A program made the position numbers and the translations under genes. Shown here piece by piece: positions 32,270-41,206 of a stretch of DNA of 57,468 nt. The number at the start of each line of letters is the position of its first letter. The first letter of the stretch is position 1. The stretch is taken from the NCBI RefSeq assembly GCF_947259545.1, contig NZ_CAMYMK010000003.1, positions 1 to 57,468 of the forward strand, written 5' to 3'. This stretch comes from an uncultured Marinobacter sp. (GTDB taxonomy: Bacteria; Pseudomonadota; Gammaproteobacteria; Pseudomonadales; Oleiphilaceae). The notes below the pieces were generated by a model, which saw nothing but the letters and a program-made list of their open reading frames with translations, was not told the origin of the DNA and ran no database searches.

Positions 32270-33301
32270 TCAGTTTTTACCCTCGAAACCCTGCAGCACA
32301 TTCACCGCATTCACTCCGATAGCTTCCACGTCGTAGCCGCCTTCCATGGTGAAAACCGTGGGCAGCCCAAGCTTTTCAAGGCGCTTGCCGAGGGTGAGGT
32401 AATCATCCGAGGTGAGCTTGAAAAAGGAGATTGGGTCTTCTTCGAAGGTGTCCACGCCCAGGGCGACCACCAGGGCCTTTGGCCGGAAAGCTTCGATGTG
32501 CCGGCAGGCGGTTTCCAGGCCCTGGCTCCAGGTGCTGTAAGGGGTATTGGGCGGATAGACAAGGTTCAGGTTATAGCCTTCTCCGTCACCCTTGCCGATC
32601 TCGTCCTCAAAGCCGAGGAAGTGGGGAAATACCAGATCCGGGTCGCCGTGCAGGCTAATGGTCAGCACGTCACTGCGATGGTAGAAAATGGCCTGGGTAC
32701 CGTTGCCGTGATGGAAATCCACATCAAGGATGGCGACTCGCTGGTAGCCCTGATCCCGGAAGGCTTGCGCTGTGATGGCTGCGTTATTGAAAAAACAGTA
32801 ACCACCGAACAGGTCCGCGTGAGCATGATGACCGGGTGGGCGGCAGAGGGCAAAAGCCGCGCGCTCGCCCCCGGCTACCAGTTTCTGGGCGGTCAGGGCC
32901 ACATTGGCGGAGGCCCGTGCAGCGTCCCAGGTGCCCTCTGTAATGGAGGTTTCCGCCGCGAAGCTGTAATAGCCCAGGCGACCGTCAATGTCCTTGGGCA
33001 GACGATGGCGCATGCCGCGACCGGCCCACACGGCGGGAATGGCTTCGCCGGGTTTGCCGGCGGCGACCCAGTCGTCCCAGCAGGTTTCCAGAAAGGACAC
33101 GTAATCCGCCGTGTGTACCCTTTTGATGGGCTCAAGGCCAAACTCTTCCGGCTCCAGAACCTCCCCCAGTGCCTGATTCCGGACTCGTGCCAGGATGGTT
33201 TCTGCCCGTGAGGGTTTCTCATGGGGTTCGATCAGCAGCCCGCCATCCAGTTCGGTTTTGACAGTACGGCGGGCATGGAGGGGAGAAAACACGGTTTTCA
33301 T
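32270..33301 (-). CDS. Acetylpolyamine amidohydrolase-like deacetylase
   Basis: 343 residues of the histone-deacetylase superfamily, with the APAH-type N-terminus (MKTVFSPLHARR). RPPGHHAH, the zinc-binding LDVDFHHGNGTQ, GVDTFEEDP with the second aspartate, and catalytic MEGGYD are all present. APAH enzymes deacetylate N-acetylated polyamines such as acetylputrescine. It differs from the copy at 16402 in the GVDT motif (GFDAH there), so the two likely have different substrates. No polyamine uptake genes adjoin it. Confidence 0.9.
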   Translation of the reverse strand: MKTVFSPLHARRTVKTELDGGLLIEPHEKPSRAETILARVRNQALGEVLEPEEFGLEPIKRVHTADYVSFLETCWDDWVAAGKPGEAIPAVWAGRGMRHRLPKDIDGRLGYYSFAAETSITEGTWDAARASANVALTAQKLVAGGERAAFALCRPPGHHAHADLFGGYCFFNNAAITAQAFRDQGYQRVAILDVDFHHGNGTQAIFYHRSDVLTISLHGDPDLVFPHFLGFEDEIGKGDGEGYNLNLVYPPNTPYSTWSQGLETACRHIEAFRPKALVVALGVDTFEEDPISFFKLTSDDYLTLGKRLEKLGLPTVFTMEGGYDVEAIGVNAVNVLQGFEGKN

Positions 33302-33420
33302 GGTTGGGCAGTTTCCGCGCTAATGAACTCTGGTCACTTTGGCACAAGCAATGCCGTGGCTCAATTTCGGGCATTGTGGCAGTCTGGGAAAGTTTCAGGC
33401 AGGGAGAGGGAATAAGGGAT

Positions 33421-34458
33421 ATGACACTGCAAACACTTCTGGGTATTGACGTACCCATCATTCAGGCGCCGATGGCGGGAGTTCAGGGCAGTGAGCTGGC
33501 GCTGACGGTGTCCAATGCCGGTGGCCTGGGTTCGCTGCCCTGCGCCATGCTGAGTGCCGATGACTTGCGAGCCGAACTGGAAACGCTGGCGGCAGGCACC
33601 AACAAACCCTTCAATGTGAACTTTTTCGCCCACCAGCCGCCCGATCCGGACGATGCCCGACAATTAGCCTGGCGGGAAGCCCTGACCCCATATTACCTGG
33701 AGTACGGTATCGATCCGGAGAGCGTGCCCGCTGGGGGTGGTCGCACCCCGTTTAACGAAGAAGCTGCCCAACTGGTGGAAACCTATACGCCGGCAGTGGT
33801 CAGCTTTCATTTCGGACTACCGGATGACACCTTGCTGAACAGGGTAAAAGCTACCGGTGCCAAGGTCATTTCCACCGCTACCACAGTTGAAGAAGCGGTT
33901 TGGCTGGATGAGCGTGGGGTGGATGCGATCATTGCCCAGGGGCTGGAGGCAGGCGGTCACCGGGGGATCTTCCTGACCCGGGACTTGTCCACACAGATGG
34001 GTACGTTTGCGCTACTGCCTCAGGTGATCCAGGCGGTCCGCTGCCCGGTCATTGCCGCCGGCGGGATTGCCGATGCGGGGGGCATCCGCGCAGCCATGGA
34101 TCTCGGGGCCGCCGGTGTCCAGTTGGGCACCGCTTTTCTGTTGTGCCCGGAAGCTACCACGCGTCCGATCCATCGGGAGGCGCTGAAAAGCCCGCAAGCC
34201 CGTCACACCGCCCTGACCAATCTCTTCTCCGGCGGTCCTGCCCGGGGCATCATGAACCGTGTGATGCGAGAGCTTGGTCCGATGTCCGGGGTTGCCCCTG
34301 AGTTTCCCCTGGCAACATCAGCAATTGCGCCCTTGCGAGCAAAGGCGGAGGCAAATGGCTCCGGTGATTTTTCTCCTTTGTGGTCCGGGCAAAATGCCTC
34401 CGGTTGCCGGGAAGTGCCAGCCACCGATCTGGTTCGCCAATTGACTGAGGGACTATGA
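33421..34458 (+). CDS. Nitronate monooxygenase
   Basis: 345 residues of the FMN-dependent NMO/2-nitropropane dioxygenase family. The barrel begins VPIIQAPMAGVQGSELA. The catalytic histidine is in SFHFGLPDD, and FMN-phosphate-binding elements are GLEAGGHRG, AAGGIADAGGIRAAMDLGAAGVQLGTAFL. It oxidises alkyl nitronates, detoxifying propionate-3-nitronate. The ATG at 33421 has GGGA and AAGGG upstream. Its stop overlaps the next gene by ATGA. Confidence 0.92.
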   Translation: MTLQTLLGIDVPIIQAPMAGVQGSELALTVSNAGGLGSLPCAMLSADDLRAELETLAAGTNKPFNVNFFAHQPPDPDDARQLAWREALTPYYLEYGIDPESVPAGGGRTPFNEEAAQLVETYTPAVVSFHFGLPDDTLLNRVKATGAKVISTATTVEEAVWLDERGVDAIIAQGLEAGGHRGIFLTRDLSTQMGTFALLPQVIQAVRCPVIAAGGIADAGGIRAAMDLGAAGVQLGTAFLLCPEATTRPIHREALKSPQARHTALTNLFSGGPARGIMNRVMRELGPMSGVAPEFPLATSAIAPLRAKAEANGSGDFSPLWSGQNASGCREVPATDLVRQLTEGL

Positions 34459-35030
34459 CCGGGCTTGTTGCCGACATGTCCCTGGCCGTCGTATTGGGGC
34501 AGATCTGCGGCCTGATTGCCCTGGGCTTCTGCATCGCCGGGTTTGCCAACAAGAATGACGACCGGCTGATGGTGCTGCTGATTTCTGCCAACGTCGCGTT
34601 TGCCCTGATGTTTGCGTTTTTCGAAAGCTGGACGGCGGCGGCGCTGACGGTGCTGGTGATTCTGCGGATAGCGCTGGCGCGAAAGTTCCAGGGCAGCTGG
34701 CGGATCATGGCGGTGATGCTGGCTGTCAATCTGGTGGTGGCGGTTGTTACCTGGCGGGTGCCGACGGATGTTTTTCCACTGACGGCCGCCGTTCTGGGCA
34801 CAGTGGGTATGTTCATGTTGCGGGGCATACCACTGCGGATTGTGCTCGGGCTGGCGGCACTGTCATGGATGCTTAATAACATCGTGATTGGCTCGGTGGG
34901 TGGCACCCTGGCCGAAGGCATGGTGCTGGTAACCAACATCATTACAATTATTCGCCTTTACCGCCTTAAGAAAAAGTATCCGGATGTCATAGAGCCGCTG
35001 CTGGGTGGTGAGTCAGATCGTCGTCCGTAA
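34455..35030 (+). CDS. YgjV-like inner membrane protein
   Basis: 191 residues with six or so membrane helices. QICGLIALGFCIAGFANKNDDRLMVL and the closing VLVTNIITIIRLYRLKKK resemble the YgjV (Imp-YgjV) family. Function unknown. It overlaps nitronate monooxygenase by 4 bp, so the two are translationally coupled. A role in the same stress response is possible but unproven. Confidence 0.78.
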   Translation: MTGLVADMSLAVVLGQICGLIALGFCIAGFANKNDDRLMVLLISANVAFALMFAFFESWTAAALTVLVILRIALARKFQGSWRIMAVMLAVNLVVAVVTWRVPTDVFPLTAAVLGTVGMFMLRGIPLRIVLGLAALSWMLNNIVIGSVGGTLAEGMVLVTNIITIIRLYRLKKKYPDVIEPLLGGESDRRP

Positions 35031-35119
35031 TGTCGATTTAATGAATCCGCGCACGACAGTCTGCCCAAAGATGTACCACACTATTCGATAGTTTTATCGT
35101 CAGCTATTGGATCAATGAG

Positions 35120-36358
35120 ATGGATACTCTGGATCTGGAAACGGTTTACCGTCAGCACTCAAGGCAGGTGCTGGCGACACTGATCCGTTTGTTGGGGGAG
35201 TTCGATCTGGCAGAGGAGGCGTTGCAGGACGCGTTTGCAGCCGCCGCCCAGCAATGGCCGGAACAGGGAGTGCCGGATAATCCTCTGGCCTGGTTGATTC
35301 GCTGTGGCCAGAACCGGGGCATTGACCAGATCCGGCGACGACAGACCGTGCGCTTCCACGCCGACGAGCTGGCCCGGACCCTGGAGGAATCCGACACCCC
35401 GGACCTGGCGGAATCCTCCCTGCAGGACGACCAGTTACGGTTAATTTTCACCTGTTGTCACCCCGCGCTGGCGGTGGACGCGCAACTGGCGCTGACGCTG
35501 CGGGAAGTGTGCGGACTCACCACGGAGCAGGTGGCGCGGGCCTTACTGCAGAAACCCACCACGCTGGCCCAGAAAATTGTCCGCGCCAAGCGCAAGATCC
35601 GTGAGGCGGGCATTCCCTACGAAGTCCCCGATGACAAACACCTTGCTGAGCGCCTCGGAGCAGTACTCCACGTCGTCTACCTGATGTTCAACGAAGGCTA
35701 CGCCCGTACCGACGGTGAGGGGTTGATCGACGCCAGCCTGACTGCCGAAGCCATTCGCCTTGCGGAACTGCTTGCAACGTTGCTGCCGAACGGTGAGGTA
35801 TTCGGTTTGCTGGCCCTGATGGGGCTACAGGATGCCCGCAAGGCGGCCAGGGTAGATGAACAGGGCGAACTGGTGACCCTGGAAGAGCAGGACCGGACCC
35901 TGTGGGACAGGGACGAAATCCGCCTGGGCAAGAGCTGGCTTATGCGGGCACTGGGGCAGGCACCGGCCGGCCCGTACACACTTCAGGCTGCGATTGCCGC
36001 CGCCCACGCCGATGCCCCGAGTTTTGAGGAGACGGACTGGCACGACATCGTGGGTCTCTATGATTTGCTCTACCAACGCTCACCGACACCGGTCATTGCA
36101 CTGAACCGGGCCGTGGCGGTGGCGATGGTGGAGGGACCGCAAGCTGGCGTGGCGCTGTTGGAGGGGCTGTCTTCCGACAAAGCCATCCAGAACTATCACC
36201 TGTTTCATGCCGCCCTGGCCGATCTGCACCGACGCGCCGGGCATCAGGAACGAGCCCGTGTTGCCTATGAACGTGCACTGTCATTGGCGAGCCAGGCCCA
36301 GGAAAAGCGTTTTCTCCAGAAGCGGTTATTCCAGCTGGATGGGGGCGGCTGCCAATAA
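35120..36358 (+). CDS. ECF42-type RNA polymerase sigma factor with TPR-like extension
   Basis: 412 residues. Sigma region 2 is at about 5-75 (RLLGEFDLAEEALQDAFAAAAQQWPEQGVPDNPLAWLIRCGQNRGIDQIRRR). Region 4 is at about 115-165 (LTLREVCGLTTEQVARALLQKPTTLAQKIVRAKRKIREAGI). A long helical extension with YLMFNEGY, LDHHAL-like and YHLFHAALADLHRRAG segments is the ECF42 C-terminal TPR region, which substitutes for an anti-sigma factor. ECF42 genes pair with DGPF/YCII genes, and here the DGPF gene follows 73 bp later behind its own ECF42-type promoter. Confidence 0.9.
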   Translation: MDTLDLETVYRQHSRQVLATLIRLLGEFDLAEEALQDAFAAAAQQWPEQGVPDNPLAWLIRCGQNRGIDQIRRRQTVRFHADELARTLEESDTPDLAESSLQDDQLRLIFTCCHPALAVDAQLALTLREVCGLTTEQVARALLQKPTTLAQKIVRAKRKIREAGIPYEVPDDKHLAERLGAVLHVVYLMFNEGYARTDGEGLIDASLTAEAIRLAELLATLLPNGEVFGLLALMGLQDARKAARVDEQGELVTLEEQDRTLWDRDEIRLGKSWLMRALGQAPAGPYTLQAAIAAAHADAPSFEETDWHDIVGLYDLLYQRSPTPVIALNRAVAVAMVEGPQAGVALLEGLSSDKAIQNYHLFHAALADLHRRAGHQERARVAYERALSLASQAQEKRFLQKRLFQLDGGGCQ

Positions 36359-36372
36359 AAAGTGCCGTTCGG

Positions 36373-36399
36373 TGTCGAAATCATCGACCGGTGGACGAC
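36373..36399 (+). promoter_or_regulatory. ECF42-type promoter of the DGPF gene
   Basis: TGTCGA at 36373-36378 and CGAC at 36396-36399 are separated by 17 bp. This agrees with the -35 TGTCGA and -10 CGA(T)C signature described for ECF42 regulons. It lies 33 bp before the DGPF gene, implying direct control by the upstream sigma factor. Confidence 0.75.
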
Positions 36400-36431
36400 T
36401 AGGGCACGGGACATGACAAAGGAGATCACCC

Positions 36432-36791
36432 ATGAAATACGTGGCATTGGTTTACTACCGGGAACAGATCATCAATGACATGACCGAACAGCAGTGGCAT
36501 GACCTGAATCAGGAATGCATCCGTTGTGTGGAGAATCTGGCGGACAAGGGCAAGTTCCTTGCTGGACAGGCGCTCCAGCCGGTGGACAGTGCCACCACCC
36601 TGAGAGTCAGGGATGGCGAGGTTCTGATGTCGGATGGTCCCTTTGCTGAAACCAAAGAGCAGCTGGCGGGTTTCTATCTGTTGGAAGCCCGGGATCTCAA
36701 TGAAGCGTTGCAGCTGGCGAGCCATATACCGCCGGCACGCCTGGGCAGTATTGAAGTTCGGCCGGTGCGGGATCTGCCGCCCAAGGATTGA
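36432..36791 (+). CDS. YCII/DGPF-domain protein
   Basis: 119 residues of the YciI-like ferredoxin-fold family. The signature DGPFAETKEQLAGFYLLEARDLNEAL is intact and matches the DGPF proteins genetically tied to ECF42 sigma factors. The ATG has GGAG upstream. The biochemical role is unknown. Probably the main target of the sigma factor encoded immediately upstream. Confidence 0.9.
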   Translation: MKYVALVYYREQIINDMTEQQWHDLNQECIRCVENLADKGKFLAGQALQPVDSATTLRVRDGEVLMSDGPFAETKEQLAGFYLLEARDLNEALQLASHIPPARLGSIEVRPVRDLPPKD

Positions 36792-36808
36792 CTGGCCCGC
36801 TGAACACT

Positions 36809-36844
36809 CGGCAACCGGGAGATTGGCCAATTCACCGGTTGCCG
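36809..36844 (+). terminator. Hairpin after the DGPF gene
   Basis: CGGCAACCGG and CCGGTTGCCG form a perfect 10-bp stem whose 16-base loop contains the inner palindrome ATTGGCCAAT. No T-run follows, so it may be a factor-dependent stop or an mRNA 3' end. Confidence 0.5.
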
Positions 36845-36933
36845 GAAATCGCTAACGTTGGATCATGGTTGGCCCGACCCCATAGTTTACGGAAGAGGGC
36901 CAGGAAGATTTTATCAGGAGCGAGACCGCTACC

Positions 36934-38460
36934 ATGAGCCAACAACATTTTGATGTACTGATTATCGGCGCCGGCGTTTCCGGCATTGGTATGGCATGCC
37001 ACCTCAAGCGCGAATGCCCGGGTAAGTCGTTCGCTATCCTGGAGCGTCGGCAATCCCTCGGTGGTACCTGGGACCTGTTCCGCTATCCGGGCATCCGCTC
37101 CGACTCCGACATGTTCACCTTCGGCTACAACTTCCGCCCGTGGACGGGCGGCAAGGTACTGGCGGATGGCGCCTCCATCAAGAATTACGTCAAGGAGACG
37201 GCCGAGGAAAACGGCGTCGACAAGCATATTCAGTATGGCCTGGCGGTCAAAACCGCAGACTGGTCCAGTGCCGACGAGTGCTGGACCGTGACCGCCGAGC
37301 GCGAAGAGAGTGGCGAGACCGAAACGCTTACTGCCAGTTTCCTGGTGGGTTGTACCGGTTATTACAACTACGACAAGGGTTACAAACCCGACTTCCCAGG
37401 CGAGGAGGATTTCAAGGGGCAGGTGGTTCATCCTCAGCACTGGCCCGAGAACCTGGACTATGCCGGCAAGAAAGTCGTGGTGATTGGCAGTGGCGCGACC
37501 GCCATTACCCTGGTGCCGACCATGGCGGAGAAGGCGGCGCACGTCACTATGCTGCAGCGTTCGCCGACTTACCTGATGCCGTTGCCGTCAACGGACAAGG
37601 TCACCCTGGGCCTGCAGAAAGTACTGCCGGCCAAGCTTGCCTACAAGATTACCCGCGCCCGCAATATCTCCATTGCACGCCTGTTGTACGAGCGTTCACG
37701 CAAGAGCCCGAAGGCCATGCGCCGGCTGTTCCTGAGCATCATCAAACAGCAGGTCAATGGCAAGGCGGATATGCGCCACTTCACCCCGGACTACAACCCG
37801 TGGGATCAGCGCCTGTGTGTGGTCAAGGATGGCGATCTGTTCAAATCGCTGAAGTCGGGCAAGGCCTCCATTGCCACCGATCACATTGAGCGTTTCACCG
37901 AAACCGGCATCCGCCTGAAATCCGGCGAAGAGCTTGAAGCCGACATCATCATTCCGGCCACGGGCCTGGACATTCAGATGCTGGGTGGTATTGAGCCGGC
38001 GGTGGACGGCGAGCCAGTGGTGATGAAGGACAAGATCATCTACAAGAACGTACTGGTGGAAGGTGTGCCCAACGCCGCCATGATCTTTGGCTACACCAAC
38101 ATCTCCTGGACCCTGAAGGCGGACATTGCCAGCGAATACCTGTGCCGCCTGATCAACCACATGGACAAGAAGGGCAGTCGCGTGGTGGTTCCGCGGGATA
38201 CCGAGAACAGCCTGGGTGAAGATACCATTCTGGGGGCACTCAGTTCCGGCTACATCAAGCGTGCAGAGGACCGCTTGCCGAAGCAGGGTACTCATGGCCC
38301 GTGGAAGGGGTCACAGAATTATCTGGAGGACGTGAAGATTCTGCGTTTCGAGCCCATTGAGGACGGTTACCTGGAGTTCGATGGCAAGCGTTCCCGTGAG
38401 GCGGCAGAGGGTTCTGCCGGGTTCCTCAAGCCGCTGCGTTCGGCGCTGTTCGGCTCATAA
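36934..38460 (+). CDS. EthA-like Baeyer-Villiger/flavin-containing monooxygenase
   Basis: 508 residues. FAD loop GAGVSG (12-17), GGTWDLFRYPGIRSDSDMFTFGY (about 43-65), fingerprint FKGQVVHPQHW at 160-170 and second Rossmann loop GSGATA. The GTWDLFRYPGIRSDSDM block is very close to mycobacterial EthA, which oxidises ketones and thioamides. GC-rich and full length. A hairpin follows. Second of three such enzymes in the window and clearly of a different subgroup from the other two. Confidence 0.88.
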   Translation: MSQQHFDVLIIGAGVSGIGMACHLKRECPGKSFAILERRQSLGGTWDLFRYPGIRSDSDMFTFGYNFRPWTGGKVLADGASIKNYVKETAEENGVDKHIQYGLAVKTADWSSADECWTVTAEREESGETETLTASFLVGCTGYYNYDKGYKPDFPGEEDFKGQVVHPQHWPENLDYAGKKVVVIGSGATAITLVPTMAEKAAHVTMLQRSPTYLMPLPSTDKVTLGLQKVLPAKLAYKITRARNISIARLLYERSRKSPKAMRRLFLSIIKQQVNGKADMRHFTPDYNPWDQRLCVVKDGDLFKSLKSGKASIATDHIERFTETGIRLKSGEELEADIIIPATGLDIQMLGGIEPAVDGEPVVMKDKIIYKNVLVEGVPNAAMIFGYTNISWTLKADIASEYLCRLINHMDKKGSRVVVPRDTENSLGEDTILGALSSGYIKRAEDRLPKQGTHGPWKGSQNYLEDVKILRFEPIEDGYLEFDGKRSREAAEGSAGFLKPLRSALFGS

Positions 38461-38467
38461 AGGCCCA

Positions 38468-38485
38468 CCGGGCCTGCGGGCCCGG
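38468..38485 (+). terminator. GC-rich hairpin after the EthA-like gene
   Basis: CCGGGCC, loop TGCG, GGCCCGG starts 7 bp after the stop codon. It is followed by only a weak T-containing stretch (TTACTT), so it is a probable but not strong terminator. Confidence 0.55.
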
Positions 38486-38565
38486 TTACTTAATGCATCT
38501 ATTAGTGCGTGCGAGAATGTGTCAGTCTCTCTGGCCCTATTTCTTGCAGTAAAGGCTCATGATGT

Positions 38566-39486
38566 ATGTCGAAAGCGGCCAAGAAGCAGCGCAGTCCATT
38601 ATGGCATCCGGTTTTCTGGCCCTCCTGGCTGATGGTCTTCACGCTGTACCTGTTGTCGCTCCTGCCAATGTCGGCCAAACAGCGTGTTGGCCGTCGGCTG
38701 GGGTGTTTCCTGGAGCGCAAACTGAAATCCCGCTCCAGGGTGGCACACACCAACCTCGCCGCCTGCCTGCCCGAGTTGGCTGAAAATGACCGGGAACAAT
38801 TGGTGCAGGATAACTTTATCGCCTGTACCCGAGGCTTCCTGGAAAGTACCCACGCCTGGTGGCGGGATATGTCCGGCTACTACGACACGACCGAAATGGT
38901 CGGGTTGGAGTATTTGGAGGAAGCGAAGGCAAAAAATCGAGGTGTGCTGCTGATTGGTGCTCACTACAGCATCTTTGATTTTGCGCTGCCGTTGATTGCC
39001 TGCAAACTGGACAAGCCGGGGTATATGTACCGCCCCAACAACAACCCTGTCATCGATCGTATGATCGAAAAAGGCCGGCGCCGTCACTTCAATATTCGCC
39101 CGTTTTCCAAGCGCCAGTTGCCGCGGATGATGAATTTCCTGAAGGAGGGCGGCCAGGTGTGGTTTGCCTGTGACCAGGATTTCGGCGGCAAGACCGAGCT
39201 GTTTGTTCCATTCTTTGGTGTGGATGCCGGTTGTATCACCTCCCCGAGTTATATCGCACGGGAATCCGGTGCCGCTGTAATCTGTGTCAGTCACTTGCGA
39301 CTGGCCGACGGCCGTTACCGCGTGGAGTTTTCACCCATTCAGGAGAATTTCGGGCAGGATAAAACCCGCGATGCCAAAACCTGGAACCACTTTATAGAGT
39401 CTACAATCAGAGAGTTCCCGGATCAGTACCTCTGGTTACATAAACGGTTCAAGAGCCGTCCAGAGGGTGCCGCGAGGATTTATTAG
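38566..39486 (+). CDS. LpxL/HtrB-type lipid A acyltransferase
   Basis: 306 residues. An N-terminal hydrophobic segment (about 14-36) precedes the catalytic H-x4-D motif in LIGAHYSIFDFALPL. YMYRPNNNPVIDRMI and WFACDQDFGGKTELFVPFFG are the usual second and third blocks of lauroyl/palmitoleoyl transferases, and LWLHKRFKSRPEG is the typical C-terminus. It adds a secondary acyl chain to Kdo2-lipid IVA at the inner membrane. Only 6 bp separate it from the next gene. Confidence 0.92.
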   Translation: MSKAAKKQRSPLWHPVFWPSWLMVFTLYLLSLLPMSAKQRVGRRLGCFLERKLKSRSRVAHTNLAACLPELAENDREQLVQDNFIACTRGFLESTHAWWRDMSGYYDTTEMVGLEYLEEAKAKNRGVLLIGAHYSIFDFALPLIACKLDKPGYMYRPNNNPVIDRMIEKGRRRHFNIRPFSKRQLPRMMNFLKEGGQVWFACDQDFGGKTELFVPFFGVDAGCITSPSYIARESGAAVICVSHLRLADGRYRVEFSPIQENFGQDKTRDAKTWNHFIESTIREFPDQYLWLHKRFKSRPEGAARIY

Positions 39487-39492
39487 AGAGCC

Positions 39493-41202
39493 ATGTCTTC
39501 ACAGCCGTTTACCACATCAGAACTGGCCCTGCTCGTTTACCAGGCCGCACAGGACCGGGAACGCTGGCCGGAGTTGGTCAGTGCCCTGAAGGAAACCGCC
39601 AATCCGTTTGACGAGGACCCGATCTATCAGAACCACGATGCCCGTGGCCGGATCATGGATGAGTTGTTACCCCATATCAGTCAGGCACTGGTAATGGAGC
39701 AGGCGATGCGCGAGGGCGAGGCGGCCCAGGACCTGCTGGGGCAGACCCTGGAAATGCTACCGGTAGGCATTGCTTTGGTGGATGACAGCCTCAATATCCT
39801 GACTATGAATCGCCAGGCGGACATCAGTCTGCGGGAGAGCGGCATTCTTGGTAATCACGGTGGCCGGGTTCGCATTAACAACCGCGAGCACCACCGCACT
39901 TTGCATCAGTTCATCCAGCAATCGTTGCAGGCGGGTACCAGTCATACGCTGATGCTTAACGACCATGGTGCAGCACGCTCGGTATCGCTGATGGTGTGTC
40001 CGGCGGATGTAGTGCGGGAGACGGATCAACAGAATGCTGCGGCTGTTACGCTGTTCATTTCCAACCCTGATATCAACAATCTGGTGAATGAAAGCACCGT
40101 GGCTGAACTCTATGGATTGAGTGAGGCGGAGGCATCCCTCACGCGGCACCTGATTGAGGGGCTGTCGATGAGTGAAATGGCGGAACACCGTAGCGTGTCC
40201 GAACATACGGTGCGCACCCAGTTCAAGTCGATTTTCCGCAAGACGGACACCAACCGCCAGGCGGAACTGGTGTCTCTGATCCTGTCGGGGCTTGCCCCAA
40301 TCGGCAACAGCCTCCCGGAACTCGCCGAGCGCACCGGTACCGGCTCGCAAGAGGATGAATCCGGGACATGTAGTTTCGTGACATCCGACGGACGATCATT
40401 GTCCTACTGCCAGTATGGCGAGCCTGGTGGACGCCCGATTATCTTTTTCCACAGTGTGCGAGGGTCGCGGCTGGAAGTGCCCGGTTCCCTGGAAGTCCTT
40501 CACCGCCTGAACTTGCGGCTGATCGTGCCGGATCGACCGGGATATGGCCGATCCGATGCCCTGGAAGATCGCACACCCCAGCATCTGGCTGAGGACGTGG
40601 CCGCCCTGGCAGATCATCTGGCGCTGGACCGTTTCATACTGTTGGGATATTCGCTGGGCGGTTTTCTGGCCTTGCACTGCGCCGCTCACCTGGGGGAGCG
40701 TGTTGAACGACTGGGACTGGTGTCCGCACTGGCTCCGCCCCAGACCGATCCGCAAGGACGTCCGCTGAAGGGGATGTTTCGCCTGGCCGTGACGTTGGCG
40801 GACAAGGCACCATCGTTGGCGGAGAAAATCCTTAACCAGATGGCCAGGAGTATCCTGAGGAATCCAAACAAGCACCTGGGGTCGGATGCCGACCGGCGCC
40901 TGCTGGAAAACCCGGAAACCCGGGACCAGTATGTGCGGGCCATGGCGGAATCCTGCAGTCGCGGCTCCGGCGGATTCGTTGAGGATCTGAAGGCGGTGGC
41001 CCGCACGCCGGATCTGTCACCAGATCAGCTGAACTTGCCCGTCTATCTCTGGCATGGCCACCTGGATGGCCAGGTAGACGTGCAGCAGGCCATTCGCCTC
41101 GACGAATGGCTCACCAACAGCGAACTGACCCTGTTACCCGACGGCGGCCACTTCTTCATTTACGAGCGCTGGGAAAAAATCCTGGAAACGTTCGTCCGCT
41201 GA
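39493..41202 (+). CDS. PAS-like / LuxR HTH / alpha-beta hydrolase fusion
   Basis: 569 residues. A PAS-like region (about 75-190, LPVGIALVDDSLNILTMNRQAD) leads to a LuxR-type helix-turn-helix (about 205-260, GLSEAEASLTRHLIEGLSMSEMAEHRSVSEHTVRTQFKSIFRKT). A complete alpha/beta hydrolase follows, with S387 in GYSLGG, D525 in GHLDGQ and H553 in GGHFF. The catalytic triad and the DNA-binding helix both look intact. The protein may sense or hydrolyse a small ester or lactone and regulate transcription directly. Probably cotranscribed with the acyltransferase. Confidence 0.85.
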   Translation: MSSQPFTTSELALLVYQAAQDRERWPELVSALKETANPFDEDPIYQNHDARGRIMDELLPHISQALVMEQAMREGEAAQDLLGQTLEMLPVGIALVDDSLNILTMNRQADISLRESGILGNHGGRVRINNREHHRTLHQFIQQSLQAGTSHTLMLNDHGAARSVSLMVCPADVVRETDQQNAAAVTLFISNPDINNLVNESTVAELYGLSEAEASLTRHLIEGLSMSEMAEHRSVSEHTVRTQFKSIFRKTDTNRQAELVSLILSGLAPIGNSLPELAERTGTGSQEDESGTCSFVTSDGRSLSYCQYGEPGGRPIIFFHSVRGSRLEVPGSLEVLHRLNLRLIVPDRPGYGRSDALEDRTPQHLAEDVAALADHLALDRFILLGYSLGGFLALHCAAHLGERVERLGLVSALAPPQTDPQGRPLKGMFRLAVTLADKAPSLAEKILNQMARSILRNPNKHLGSDADRRLLENPETRDQYVRAMAESCSRGSGGFVEDLKAVARTPDLSPDQLNLPVYLWHGHLDGQVDVQQAIRLDEWLTNSELTLLPDGGHFFIYERWEKILETFVR

Positions 41203-41206
41203 GATT

